DNA from: Desulfovibrio sp.
Lineage (GTDB): Bacteria; Desulfobacterota; Desulfovibrionia; Desulfovibrionales; Desulfovibrionaceae
Direction: 5' to 3'
NCBI RefSeq assembly: GCF_034006445.1
Contig: NZ_JAVESS010000004.1
Span: forward strand, 124,001 to 188,000
DNA: 64,000 bases
Positions 26,052-34,422 of this stretch are shown one piece after another. Position 1 is the first letter of the stretch. Each line of letters begins with the position of its first letter. The position numbers and the translations under genes were made by a program. The notes under the pieces are model-generated. The model was not told the DNA's origin. It saw only the letters and a program-made list of their open reading frames with translations, and ran no database searches.

Positions 26052-26960
26052 TCACGCATTGTCAGTACCCTTTTCTGCAGCGACCTTTTCCGCAGAATCT
26101 GTACCTTTCTCGGCACGGTTACGGCGCGAGGGATTTTTTTCATTGACGTCCGCCTCATGGGGCTTGACGGTTTCGCCCGAAGCGGCGGCAGGCGTGAACC
26201 CGCCATTGACAGGCGTGAACCCGGCAACGGCGGCAGGCGTAAACCCGCCAGCGGCGGGTGGCGTCGCAGGGGCGGAAAACATGACGTCCCTGCTTTCGCC
26301 CTTGTGCTTGAGGCTTTCACCCCGGCTGATAAAGTACACATGCTCGGCAATGTTGACAGAACGCCGCCAGATGCGCGTCAGCGAGCGCGTCACCAAAATT
26401 ATGTGCATGGCCTGGTGGGGTTTGAGGGTATTCTGCGGGTCAGAAAGCCCTTCCATAAGCCCCTGGATGATGCGCACTTCCGTCTGCACGGCTTCGTCAT
26501 CGCCCCGGCTCATGATAAGCGCTCCCTGGGCGTCGTTCTCGCGAAAGACCCGCACCGCGTTTTCAAAAGCTTCACGCGCGCTCACGTAAAGCTCGCGCAC
26601 GTGCGGTATCACGCTGAAGCCCGGCATTTCCTGCATGAGGGTGGCCTGTTCAGCCATGCTCACGGCCTCGTCGCCAATGCGCTCCAGATCCACCACCATG
26701 CGCAGGGATGTGACCACAAAACGCAGGTCACTGGCCACAGGCTGCGACCGGGCCAGCAGCCGCAGGGCCATTTCGTCAATTTCATTTTCCAGGGCGTCGA
26801 TGGCCACGTCGCTTTCGATAACGGCAGCGGCCCTGCCCGGATCGTTGGACACAAGGGCCTTGCCCGCTTCTTCCAGCGCAATGCCCACACTGGCGCACAT
26901 GACCAGAAGCCGGGTACGCAGGGTCACAAGCAGTTGTTGCAGATAATTGGCCTGTTGCAT
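26052..26960 (-). CDS. phoU: Phosphate uptake regulator PhoU, with C-terminal extension
   Basis: Negative regulator that links PstSCAB transport state to PhoR. Two PhoU three-helix bundles are visible: LENEIDEMALRLLARSQPVASDLRFVV-type and RSLTRIWRRSVNIAEHVYFISRGE-type, with the EIDEMALRLL and DLRFVVTSLRM metal-binding-like motifs. The canonical part ends near residue 225. A further 75 residues follow that are not typical, with repeats GGFTPAA, VAGFTPV and GGFTPAA and a charged tail. The ATG has AGGAG upstream. It lies 110 bp after pstB in the minus-strand operon. Confidence 0.92.
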   Translation of the reverse strand: MQQANYLQQLLVTLRTRLLVMCASVGIALEEAGKALVSNDPGRAAAVIESDVAIDALENEIDEMALRLLARSQPVASDLRFVVTSLRMVVDLERIGDEAVSMAEQATLMQEMPGFSVIPHVRELYVSAREAFENAVRVFRENDAQGALIMSRGDDEAVQTEVRIIQGLMEGLSDPQNTLKPHQAMHIILVTRSLTRIWRRSVNIAEHVYFISRGESLKHKGESRDVMFSAPATPPAAGGFTPAAVAGFTPVNGGFTPAAASGETVKPHEADVNEKNPSRRNRAEKGTDSAEKVAAEKGTDNA

Positions 26961-27070
26961 GACAGTCTCCTGAAAATCGCGCTGTATGTTCTGGCCGTAG
27001 TGCGGCCATATCTGGTTTGGTTTTGAATGCGAACAAAGGCCTCTGGGCCAAAAGACAAAACCAGTGCCGC

Positions 27071-27826
27071 CTAGCCGAAACGCCCGGTGATATAGTCTTC
27101 GGTCTGTTTTTTGGCAGGCCGAGTAAACATGATGTCCGTGGCATTATACTCAATGAGTTCGCCCATATAGAAAAACGCCGTCGTGTCGGACACGCGGGCG
27201 GCCTGCTGCATGTTGTGGGTGACGATAATGATGGACAGGGACTCGCGCAGCTCACGTATGCTTTCTTCAATCTTTTGCGTGGCTATGGGGTCCAGGGCGC
27301 TTGCGGGTTCGTCCATAAGCAGCACTTCGGGTTCCACCGCCAGGGCGCGGGCAATGCACAAACGCTGCTGCTGCCCGCCGGAAAGGCCGATGGCCGGAGC
27401 TTGCAGGCGGTCTTTCACCTCATCGAAAATGGCGGCCCTGCGCAGAGAAAGCTCAACTTTTTCAGCGATAAGGCTCTCATCCCTGAGGCCATTGACCCGC
27501 AAGCCATAGGCCACGTTTTCGTAAATGGTCTTGGGAAAGGGGTTGGGCTTCTGAAAAACCATGCCCACCCGGCAGCGCAGCGAAACCACATCCGTATCCG
27601 GGCGGTTCACGTCCTTGCCGTCCAGCAGGATTTCTCCTTCCACCCGCGCGCTGGGCACGAGGTCGTTCATACGGTTCAGACAGCGCAAAAAGGTGGATTT
27701 GCCGCAGCCCGACGGGCCGATGAGAGCCGTCACCTTGCAGGGCTCAAAGGCCAGAGACACTTCGTGCAGGGCCTTGTGCTGCCCATAATAGACACTGACG
27801 TTGCGTGCCAGCAGATGTTCCTTCAT
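27071..27826 (-). CDS. pstB: Phosphate ABC transporter ATP-binding protein
   Basis: ATPase subunit of the high-affinity Pst transporter. Walker A is [12 protein letters not shown], the PstB-specific [20 protein letters not shown] is present, the ABC signature is [15 protein letters not shown], Walker B is [15 protein letters not shown], and the switch His is in [12 protein letters not shown]. The 251-aa length is normal. Its start lies 3 bp after the phoR stop with GGAG overlapping it. Unusually, it is on the strand opposite its partners pstS, pstC and pstA and is co-transcribed with phoBR instead. Confidence 0.97.
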   Translation of the reverse strand: MKEHLLARNVSVYYGQHKALHEVSLAFEPCKVTALIGPSGCGKSTFLRCLNRMNDLVPSARVEGEILLDGKDVNRPDTDVVSLRCRVGMVFQKPNPFPKTIYENVAYGLRVNGLRDESLIAEKVELSLRRAAIFDEVKDRLQAPAIGLSGGQQQRLCIARALAVEPEVLLMDEPASALDPIATQKIEESIRELRESLSIIIVTHNMQQAARVSDTTAFFYMGELIEYNATDIMFTRPAKKQTEDYITGRFG

Positions 27827-27828
27827 GA

Positions 27829-29880
27829 CTATGCTGCTCCGTGAACGGAAGTAAGAGTGAAAACAAGGGCCGTATTGCCGTCAGAAGCCGGGCTCTCCGC
27901 CCGGATGCTGCCGCCGTGCCTTTCAATGATGTGTTTGCAGATGGCAAGGCCAAGGCCGGTGCTGGCCTGTCCCCTGTGCCGCTCGACCTGATAGAAGCGC
28001 TCAAATATGCGCTCGAGGTCCTGCTTGGGGATGCCCGGGCCGTCGTCGGTTACGCGAAAGACGACGCTGTCGCCGACCTGCCGCGCGCTCACGCGGATGC
28101 TGCCGCCCTCTGGCGCGTATCGGCCCGCGTTTTCCAGCAGATTGCGAAAAATCTGGGTCAGATGTGGCGGACTGGCCATGACACGGCAGTCAGCCGGGAT
28201 CTGTGACTCCACCTTGCAGCGCCTGCGCTCCAGCACTTCACGGCACATGCCCGTGGCCTGCGCCAGAGCATCGCGGGGGTCCACCGGGCCAAGCTCAAGG
28301 CTGCCGCTCTTGCCTTCAAGGCGCGCCAGGGTGAGCAGGTCTTCCACCATGCGTGAAAGGTAGGCCCCGTGCTTGAGAATGATCTCGCCAAAGCGGCGGC
28401 ATTCAGGCGGGCCGTCCAGACTGACGAGGGTTTCGGCATAACCCTGTATGGCCGTAAGGGGCGTGCGCAATTCGTGCGACACGTTGGCCACGAAGTCCCT
28501 GCGTACCCTCTCGAGCCGCATGAGCTCCGTTATGTCGTGAAACACGGCCACAGCGCCCAACTGCCCGCCCTTTTCCGTGTCGGCGGATGTGGGCAGCGAA
28601 ATGCAGACCGACATGACCTGACCTGAAGGCAGCTCAAGATGCAGATAGCGCTGCATGCGGCCGCTTTCTGCGGCGAGTCCTTCATTGCTGCCGTCCTCGC
28701 CGTCCTCGCCAGCCTCGCCATCCTCAAAGCCTTCAAGGTCTGGCGCGACCGGATATTCATCGCCTCTCTGGGCACCATCTGTCTGGGCACCATCTGTCTG
28801 GGCATCGGCTGTCTGGGCCTTGGCTGCGTCACTACCTGCCGCGCCCTGGCCCGCAGGCCTTTCGCCCGCCACAAGTTTCGGCACAAGTTCCGGGTAGTCC
28901 TGCGCCACGGAGGCGGCAAGGGCCAGCGCCCGCTGGCGCGCATGGTTACGGGCTTCCGCCTCTGCCATGAGGTCGTCAACAGCATTTTGCAAAGGCGGCG
29001 ATGGGATGACTTCAACCACCTGAGCGCCCAGAGCCGACGCGGCATCGGGAAATTCCCTGGCCAGCGCCCTGTTGCAGCGGCGGATGCGCCCGCGCGGGCC
29101 AAGCACAAGCACCCCGTCGCTCATGGTATCGAGGATGCTTTCAAGCTGGGCTGTCTGTTCGGCCGCCGCACGGATGTGCTCCTCGATATTTTCGGCCATG
29201 CGGTTCACGGCGTCTGCCAGAGGCGCGAACTCGCGCCCTGGAATGCGGCGCAGGCGACGCTGAAAGTTGCCCAGCGATATGGCCTCCACCACAGACACCA
29301 TCTGGCTTAACGAGCGCCGCAACGCTCCGGACAGCAGCCCGGCCAGCACCAGTGAAAGCGCCACGGTAATAAGGCCAATGCGCGTGAAGACGGCAAGCTG
29401 GCTGTCTATAATCTGCCTGAGGCTGACCAGCGGCACGGAAACGCGCAAAATGTCGCCGTTTTGCAGGGCCACTGCCGCATAGGCCAGATCAGTGCCCAGG
29501 GTGCCGCTGGGCCGGATGGTAAAGCCCGGCTTTCCGGCCATGGCCTCGCGTACTTCGGGCCTGTCGGCATGATTGTCCAGACGGGTGACGGGCTGCGCTC
29601 CGGGGGCAGTATCGCCCAGCACGCTGCCCTTGCTGTTCAGCAGAGACAGGCGCTCTTCAGGCATATCAAGAATGGCCGCCAGTTGAGGAAGCCCGGATGT
29701 ATGGTCGCCAAGCCTGTCCAGTATGGCCCCGGCCAGCACTGTTTCACGCACAAGACGTTCACGCGCGGAATCAAGCTGGGCCTTTTCAAACCAGGCCTTG
29801 CCGTAGAACACGGCCACAGCTATGGAAACCAGGGCCACGGCCAGCATGCCGTAAAAAATTCGGGTTCTGAATGAAAACAT
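27829..29880 (-). CDS. phoR: Phosphate regulon sensor histidine kinase
   Basis: Membrane sensor kinase phosphorylating PhoB. Two transmembrane helices ([20 protein letters not shown] and [17 protein letters not shown]) flank a periplasmic sensor. A HAMP segment follows (about 185-235), then a PAS domain ([19 protein letters not shown]). Dimerisation/phosphoacceptor [15 protein letters not shown] carries His469. The ATPase domain has [15 protein letters not shown] and [16 protein letters not shown]. At 683 aa it is longer than usual because residues about 320-410 are an extra Ala/Asp/Glu-rich low-complexity segment with TDGAQ repeats inside the PAS region. The start is the ATG at 29880, where the membrane helix begins, rather than 16 codons upstream. 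It follows phoB after about 70 bp. Confidence 0.93.
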   Translation of the reverse strand: MFSFRTRIFYGMLAVALVSIAVAVFYGKAWFEKAQLDSARERLVRETVLAGAILDRLGDHTSGLPQLAAILDMPEERLSLLNSKGSVLGDTAPGAQPVTRLDNHADRPEVREAMAGKPGFTIRPSGTLGTDLAYAAVALQNGDILRVSVPLVSLRQIIDSQLAVFTRIGLITVALSLVLAGLLSGALRRSLSQMVSVVEAISLGNFQRRLRRIPGREFAPLADAVNRMAENIEEHIRAAAEQTAQLESILDTMSDGVLVLGPRGRIRRCNRALAREFPDAASALGAQVVEVIPSPPLQNAVDDLMAEAEARNHARQRALALAASVAQDYPELVPKLVAGERPAGQGAAGSDAAKAQTADAQTDGAQTDGAQRGDEYPVAPDLEGFEDGEAGEDGEDGSNEGLAAESGRMQRYLHLELPSGQVMSVCISLPTSADTEKGGQLGAVAVFHDITELMRLERVRRDFVANVSHELRTPLTAIQGYAETLVSLDGPPECRRFGEIILKHGAYLSRMVEDLLTLARLEGKSGSLELGPVDPRDALAQATGMCREVLERRRCKVESQIPADCRVMASPPHLTQIFRNLLENAGRYAPEGGSIRVSARQVGDSVVFRVTDDGPGIPKQDLERIFERFYQVERHRGQASTGLGLAICKHIIERHGGSIRAESPASDGNTALVFTLTSVHGAA

Positions 29881-29951
29881 AGTTCCCTGCCAATGCGGCC
29901 TTGCCGCCAGCTTTGCTATGGGCCCCACGGGCGCAGCCCGCGCGGGCCTTT

Positions 29952-30629
29952 CTACTCCTTGATTCTGTAGCCGACGCCGCGTACCGTTTCCAGCATGGCG
30001 GCCGCGCCGCCGAGCTTGGCGCGCAAACGCCGCACATGGGTATCCACGGTGCGGGCATACCCTTCAAAAGAATAGCCCCACACCTTGTTCAACAGCTGCT
30101 CGCGCGTGCGCACTGCTCCCGCATGGCGGAGCAGGTCTTCAAGCAGACGAAACTCCGTGGCGGTGAGCGGCATTTCTTCGCCCTGCACCTCGGCCGTATG
30201 GGCTTCGGGCCGCAGGCGAATGCCGTGACGTTCGAGCACAGGGCTTTCACTGCTGCGCGTCCCGCGCCGCAATACCGCCCGAATGCGCAGCATGAGTTCA
30301 CGCACGCTGAAGGGCTTGACCACGTAGTCGTCCGCCCCAAGGCTCAATCCCACGACCCTGTCCATTTCTTCGCCCCTGGCTGTCAGCATGAGAACCGGAA
30401 TATTGGCGGTTTCTGACTGCGCACCCAGACGGCGGCAGACCTCAAATCCGTCAAAACCCGGCAGCATGACGTCCAGCAGCATCAGGTCGGGCATATGTTG
30501 CCGGGCCAGCTTGAGACCTTCATTACCGTCGGCTGCCTCCAGCACGCTGAAGCCTTCACGCTCAAGATTGAAACGTAAAAGTTCACGGATGTCGGCTTCA
30601 TCTTCAACTATCAGTATTTGTTGACTCAT
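29952..30629 (-). CDS. phoB: Phosphate regulon response regulator
   Basis: OmpR-family activator of phosphate-starvation genes. The receiver domain has ILIVEDEADIRELL, phospho-acceptor Asp53 in LLLDVMLPG, and the conserved Lys in VVKPFS. The C-terminal winged helix (AHTAEVQGEEMPLTATEFRL ... GYARTVDTHVRRLRAKLGG) binds direct repeats of the TGTCA type. The 225-aa length is standard. AGAGGTG precedes the ATG. A Pho box about 65-80 bp upstream suggests autoregulation. It is divergent from pstS, with 259 bp between the two starts. Confidence 0.95.
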   Translation of the reverse strand: MSQQILIVEDEADIRELLRFNLEREGFSVLEAADGNEGLKLARQHMPDLMLLDVMLPGFDGFEVCRRLGAQSETANIPVLMLTARGEEMDRVVGLSLGADDYVVKPFSVRELMLRIRAVLRRGTRSSESPVLERHGIRLRPEAHTAEVQGEEMPLTATEFRLLEDLLRHAGAVRTREQLLNKVWGYSFEGYARTVDTHVRRLRAKLGGAAAMLETVRGVGYRIKE

Positions 30630-30693
30630 AGTTCACACCTCTCTGACGCAGCCAGAGTACACCGCCTCATTGCGCCATTGTGATGGTGGATTT

Positions 30694-30711
30694 GTTACAA
30701 TTGCGTGACGA
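30694..30711 (-). promoter_or_regulatory. Candidate Pho box of the phoBR-pstB-phoU operon
   Basis: On the minus strand, TCGTCAC then four bases then TTGTAAC: two PhoB half-sites with 11-bp periodicity. The first half-site is degenerate. Confidence 0.5.
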
Positions 30712-30785
30712 CCTGTAAAACTTAAAAAACCATGCCCCACGCGGGTTTGAAAAGCAATTGCGGGCTTCACGCAGTCTTCGTGGTT

Positions 30786-30803
30786 CTGTCATCATTCTGT
30801 AAC
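30786..30803 (+). promoter_or_regulatory. Pho box of the pstSCA operon
   Basis: CTGTCAT, CATT, CTGTAAC: a near-consensus PhoB-binding direct repeat with 11-bp spacing, 86 bp before the pstS start. Confidence 0.8.
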
Positions 30804-30888
30804 AGAACAAGGCCAGAAAAGAGTCGCGGCGGGCGAAAACCGCCAATGTAGACCAATGTCACAAAGTATCAACAACAGGAGAAGACCC

Positions 30889-31737
30889 ATGTCTTTCGAC
30901 TTCAAGTCCCGCATGACCCGTTCCAGCGGCAAACTGCTTGCCGCCGCCCTTACCGTCCTTTGCCTGGGCGCTCCGGCCATGGCCGCCCAGCAGGTCGTCA
31001 TCAACGGCTCCACCACGGTGTTGCCCGTGGTGCAGAAAGCCGGTGAAGCGTTCATGGCTTCCCACCCCGGCACGGAACTCAGCATTTCCGGCGGCGGTTC
31101 CGGCAACGGCATCAAGGCCCTGCTCGAAAAGCAGTGCGACATTGCCATGAGCTCGCGCGACATCAAGGATAAGGAAGTGGAAGCCGCCGCCAAAAACGGC
31201 GTGACCCCCCTGCGCACGCCCATCGCCATTGACGCCATCGTGCCTGTGGTCAACCCCGCCAACAAGGTGGCCGCGCTCACCGTTGAACAGCTGCGCGACA
31301 TTTTCGCTGGCAAGATCACCAACTGGAAGGACCTTGGCGGCGAAGACGCCCAGATCGTGGCCGTCTCGCGCGACACCTCTTCCGGCACTTTCGAGTCCTG
31401 GGAAGAACTGGTCATGAACAAGGAGCGCGTCAGCCCCAAGGCCCTCATGCAGGCTTCCAACGGCGCTGTGGTGCAGACCGTGTCCAAGAACAAGAACTCC
31501 ATTGGCTACGTGGGCCTCGGCTATGTGGACAAGTCCACCAAGCCCCTCAAGGTGAACAACGTGAACGCCAATGCTGAAACCGCCGTTTCCAAGCAGTGGC
31601 CCATTGCACGCGAACTTTACATCTTCACCAACGGCGCTCCCAAGGGCGTGGTGAAAGAATTTGTGGACTACCTCCTTGCCCCAGACAAGGGCCAGAAGGA
31701 CGTGCGTGAAGTGGGCTACGTGCCCCTGAGCAAGTAA
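30889..31737 (+). CDS. pstS: Phosphate-binding periplasmic protein
   Basis: High-affinity phosphate receptor of the Pst ABC transporter. The 282-aa precursor has a signal peptide ending GAPAMAA. The mature protein shows the phosphate-binding segments INGSTTVLPV, ISGGGSGNGIKALLE, CDIAMSSRDIKDKE and VSRDTSSGTFESWEE. The start is the ATG at 30889 with AGGAGA 6 bp upstream; an earlier ATG gives a non-signal leader. Codon bias is strong, as expected for an abundant periplasmic protein. A Pho box precedes it and a 12-bp stem-loop follows, before pstC. Confidence 0.96.
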   Translation: MSFDFKSRMTRSSGKLLAAALTVLCLGAPAMAAQQVVINGSTTVLPVVQKAGEAFMASHPGTELSISGGGSGNGIKALLEKQCDIAMSSRDIKDKEVEAAAKNGVTPLRTPIAIDAIVPVVNPANKVAALTVEQLRDIFAGKITNWKDLGGEDAQIVAVSRDTSSGTFESWEELVMNKERVSPKALMQASNGAVVQTVSKNKNSIGYVGLGYVDKSTKPLKVNNVNANAETAVSKQWPIARELYIFTNGAPKGVVKEFVDYLLAPDKGQKDVREVGYVPLSK

Positions 31738-31748
31738 GACCACTTCTG

Positions 31749-31796
31749 CGAAATGGTTGCCTGGCGGTGCAATGACTCCGCCTTGCAACCATTTCG
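31749..31796. promoter_or_regulatory. Stem-loop between pstS and pstC
   Basis: CGAAATGGTTGC and GCAACCATTTCG form a perfect 12-bp stem around a smaller nested stem (GGCGG with CCGCC). There is no T-run, so partial attenuation or protection of the pstS mRNA is more likely than full termination. Confidence 0.6.
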
Positions 31797-31813
31797 GGTG
31801 GTGACAAAGTTTT

Positions 31814-31875
31814 CCGGATTGACGAGAACTCCCGGATTGACGAGAACTCCCGGATGAACGGGAACTCCCGGATGG
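31814..31875 (+). repeat. 18-bp tandem repeat in the pstS-pstC gap
   Basis: Units of CCGGATTGACGAGAACTC: two identical copies, one variant (CCGGATGAACGGGAACTC) and a partial fourth copy. Confidence 0.85.
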
Positions 31876-32002
31876 CTAAGGGCGCAATATGCCCTGCAAA
31901 CAATTCCCGCATGGTGCGGGGTGGGCGGAACCACATTCCCCCTTGCCCGGCATATGCGCCACAAGTGCCAAAGACGCGGCTAGCGCGTCAGGAGAACGGC
32001 CC

Positions 32003-32893
32003 ATGCGCTCCAGAGATCTGAAGGAAAAGCTGGTTCACTATATTCTCACCGGCATGGCGGCCAGCTCCCTGCTGGCCCTGGCCGGCATTGTCATATTTCT
32101 GTTTATGGAAGGCCTGCCGCTCTTTGCGCACTACTCGCCCATTGATTTTCTTTTTGGCAATCTGTGGTATCCCACAGAGGAGCCAGGGCTTTTCGGCATC
32201 TTTCCCCTGCTGGTGGCCTCACTGGCGGTGACGTTTTTTTCCTCGCTGCTGGCAGTGCCCCTTGGGGTACTTACGGCAGTATACCTGACGGAAATCGCCC
32301 ATCCGGGCGTTCGCCGCATCATCAAGCCCTTTGTGGAACTTCTGGCCGCGCTGCCCTCGGTAGTGCTGGGCTTTCTGGGCATGGTGGTGCTGGCCCCCTT
32401 CTTACAGGACTATCTGAACGCGGCCACGGGCCTTAACCTTTTGAACGCCTCCCTGGTGCTGGCCTTCATGAGCGTGCCCACCATCTGTTCCGTATCCGAG
32501 GACGCCCTGTACAGCGTGCCGCGCGATCTGCGCGAAGCGTCGCTGGCGCTGGGCGCTACCCGCTGGCAGACCACGGTTCGGGTAGTCATACCCGCCGCGC
32601 TCTCCGGCATTGGCACTGCCGTCATGCTGGGCATGTCGCGGGCCATCGGCGAAACAATGGTGGTTCTTATGGTGGCTGGCGGCGCGGCCATCATCCCCAC
32701 ATCCCTGCTGGACCCGGTGCGGCCCATGCCCGCGTCCATAGCCGCCGAAATGGCCGAGGCCCCCTTCAGAGGCGAGCATTATCACGCGCTCTTTGCCATA
32801 GGCATTGTGCTCTTTCTGCTGACCCTGGCCTTCAATATGTTCGCCGGGCATATTGCCGAAAAACATCGTCAGGCCGGATCCTCCAGCTTATAG
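32003..32893 (+). CDS. pstC: Phosphate ABC transporter permease PstC
   Basis: A 296-aa inner-membrane permease with six predicted helices (first: MAASSLLALAGIVIFLFMEG). The EAA-type coupling loop REASLALGATRWQTTVRVVI contacts PstB. The family segments LPSVVLGFLGMVVLAPF and SVPTICSVSEDALYSVPRDL are present. The start is the ATG at 32003 with AGGAG; a longer frame from 31889 would read through the tandem-repeat flank. A dispersed repeat begins right at its stop codon and separates it from pstA. Confidence 0.95.
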   Translation: MRSRDLKEKLVHYILTGMAASSLLALAGIVIFLFMEGLPLFAHYSPIDFLFGNLWYPTEEPGLFGIFPLLVASLAVTFFSSLLAVPLGVLTAVYLTEIAHPGVRRIIKPFVELLAALPSVVLGFLGMVVLAPFLQDYLNAATGLNLLNASLVLAFMSVPTICSVSEDALYSVPRDLREASLALGATRWQTTVRVVIPAALSGIGTAVMLGMSRAIGETMVVLMVAGGAAIIPTSLLDPVRPMPASIAAEMAEAPFRGEHYHALFAIGIVLFLLTLAFNMFAGHIAEKHRQAGSSSL

Positions 32894-33138
32894 AGCAATT
32901 TCACTAGCGATGCTGTCGCCATCCGTAAGGCTTCTTCGTCGCCTAACGGCTGCCGCTTGAAATTGCTCCGGCGACTGCGTGAGCAGACGCCCGCCGCTGA
33001 GGCGCAAGCGCAGCTTCAGCGTTGCCCGCAGGGCTTACGGATGAAGACAGCCCCGCTATTTATTTGCGCTGTGACGCGCCGAAACGGGCGTCTTGGAAGC
33101 ATCGAGAATGGATATTCTCAATGCGAAAATGCTATAAG
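32891..33138. repeat. Dispersed repeat family E, copy 3, inside the pst operon
   Basis: From TAGAGCAATTTCACTAGCGA to ATTCTCAATGCGAAAATGCT. It contains GGCGACTGCGTGAGCAGACG, GAGGCGCAAGCGCAGCTTCA and the palindrome GAGAATGGATATTCTC. It fills almost the whole pstC-pstA gap. Confidence 0.75.
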
Positions 33139-33156
33139 GAACAGAACGGAGAAAAC

Positions 33157-34077
33157 ATGTCACAGGCATCATCTACACAGCACGATTCGCAGCCCGGCGC
33201 ATCCACCCGCGTGATGCTGCCCTCCAGCGGCAGAGCCAGGGGCCGCGCACAGAACGTCATGTTCTTCTTTCTGCGCGGCGTGGCCGCCTGCAACGTTTTG
33301 GCCCTGATGGGCGTATGCGGCTTTTTGTTCTACAACGGCCTGCCCGCGCTGAACTGGGAGTTCATCAGCCAGTCCCCCCGCAACATGATGACAGAGGGCG
33401 GCATACTGCCCTGCATCATAGGCACGGCCATTCTTTCGCTGGGTTCGCTGCTGCTGGCCTTTCCCCTGGGTGTGGCCTCGGCTATCTACCTGCACGAATA
33501 CGCCAAACGCAACGCCTTTGCCCGCTACGTGCGCCTTGGGGTCAACAACCTTGCCGGCGTGCCTTCCGTGGTCTTCGGCCTTTTTGGCCTGTCCTTTTTT
33601 GTGACCTTTTGCGGCTTCGGGGTCAGCATACTCTCGGGCATACTGACGCTTGCCGTGCTGACACTGCCCGTCATCATCGGCACCGCTGAAGAAGCCCTGC
33701 GCAACGTGCCGGACACCTACCGCGAGGCCTCCCTGGCCCTTGGCGCAACCAAGTGGCAGACCATCAGCCGCGTGGTGCTGCCCTGCGCCCTGCCCGGCAT
33801 GCTCACGGGAGCCATTTTGGGCGTGGCCCGCGCGGCGGGTGAAACCGCGGCCATCATGTTCACGGCAGCGGTTTTTTATACGCCCAAAAGCCCGGATTCC
33901 ATTTTCAGCTCCGTCATGGCCCTGCCCTACCACATGTACGTGCTGGCCACAGCCGGAACTGAAATTGCCAAAACCCGGCCCCTGCAATACGGAACCGGCC
34001 TTGTGCTCCTGCTGCTGGTTTTGAGCATGAATCTGCTGGCCATCCTTTTGCGCGACCATCTGCAACGCAAACGCTAA
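33157..34077 (+). CDS. pstA: Phosphate ABC transporter permease PstA
   Basis: A 306-aa permease partner of PstC. About six helices are seen (VAACNVLALMGVCGFLFYNG; AILSLGSLLLAFPLGVASAI; LTLAVLTLPVIIGTAEEALR). The coupling loop is YREASLALGATKWQTISRVV, and GVPSVVFGLFGLSFFVTF is typical for PstA. The start is the ATG at 33157 with GGAGAAAAC; an upstream frame (33022) begins inside a repeat and would add an implausible leader. The N-terminal 30 residues are polar. pstB is not downstream but on the opposite strand. Confidence 0.95.
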   Translation: MSQASSTQHDSQPGASTRVMLPSSGRARGRAQNVMFFFLRGVAACNVLALMGVCGFLFYNGLPALNWEFISQSPRNMMTEGGILPCIIGTAILSLGSLLLAFPLGVASAIYLHEYAKRNAFARYVRLGVNNLAGVPSVVFGLFGLSFFVTFCGFGVSILSGILTLAVLTLPVIIGTAEEALRNVPDTYREASLALGATKWQTISRVVLPCALPGMLTGAILGVARAAGETAAIMFTAAVFYTPKSPDSIFSSVMALPYHMYVLATAGTEIAKTRPLQYGTGLVLLLLVLSMNLLAILLRDHLQRKR

Positions 34078-34140
34078 CCCGCCTGAAGCCTTTCTTTCAC
34101 TTCGCCCCTTTCACGATCCCTTCACGCCTTTTTCACAATA

Positions 34141-34178
34141 ATCCGCCCGTCACCATTGATGACGGGCGGATGTTCTTT
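34141..34178 (+). terminator. Hairpin terminator after pstA
   Basis: ATCCGCCCGTCA, 7-nt loop, TGACGGGCGGAT, then GTTCTTTT. It separates the pst transcript from the following gene. Just upstream, TTCAC recurs four times (34096-34136). Confidence 0.8.
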
Positions 34179-34259
34179 TGTGGAAATGAAGTCAAAAAGT
34201 ATGAAAACCATCATCATATTTCCATATGCACCGTTTAGAGAAAGTTCAGAGATATATTT

Positions 34260-34386
34260 TAGCACAGCATACAAGTGAAATGGCTTAACTGCTCAGCAAG
34301 GATTATCCGGGAATCCTTGCCGTGAAATGCGAACAGGCAGGCTTTACCTGCCGCACGGAGCGTTTCACGCGTTCAATGCTTGAGCA
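34260..34386 (-). repeat. Dispersed repeat family C, copy 3 (reverse orientation)
   Basis: AGCACAGCATACAAGTGAAA to CAATGCTTGAGCA, including AGCAAGGATTATCCGGGAAT and GGCAGGCTTTACCTGCC. This is the reverse complement of the elements at 11.1 and 55.5 kb. It ends 36 bp before the next gene. Confidence 0.75.
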
Positions 34387-34422
34387 GCACCGCAGGCAAA
34401 CATACCCACAAGGGAGTATCAG

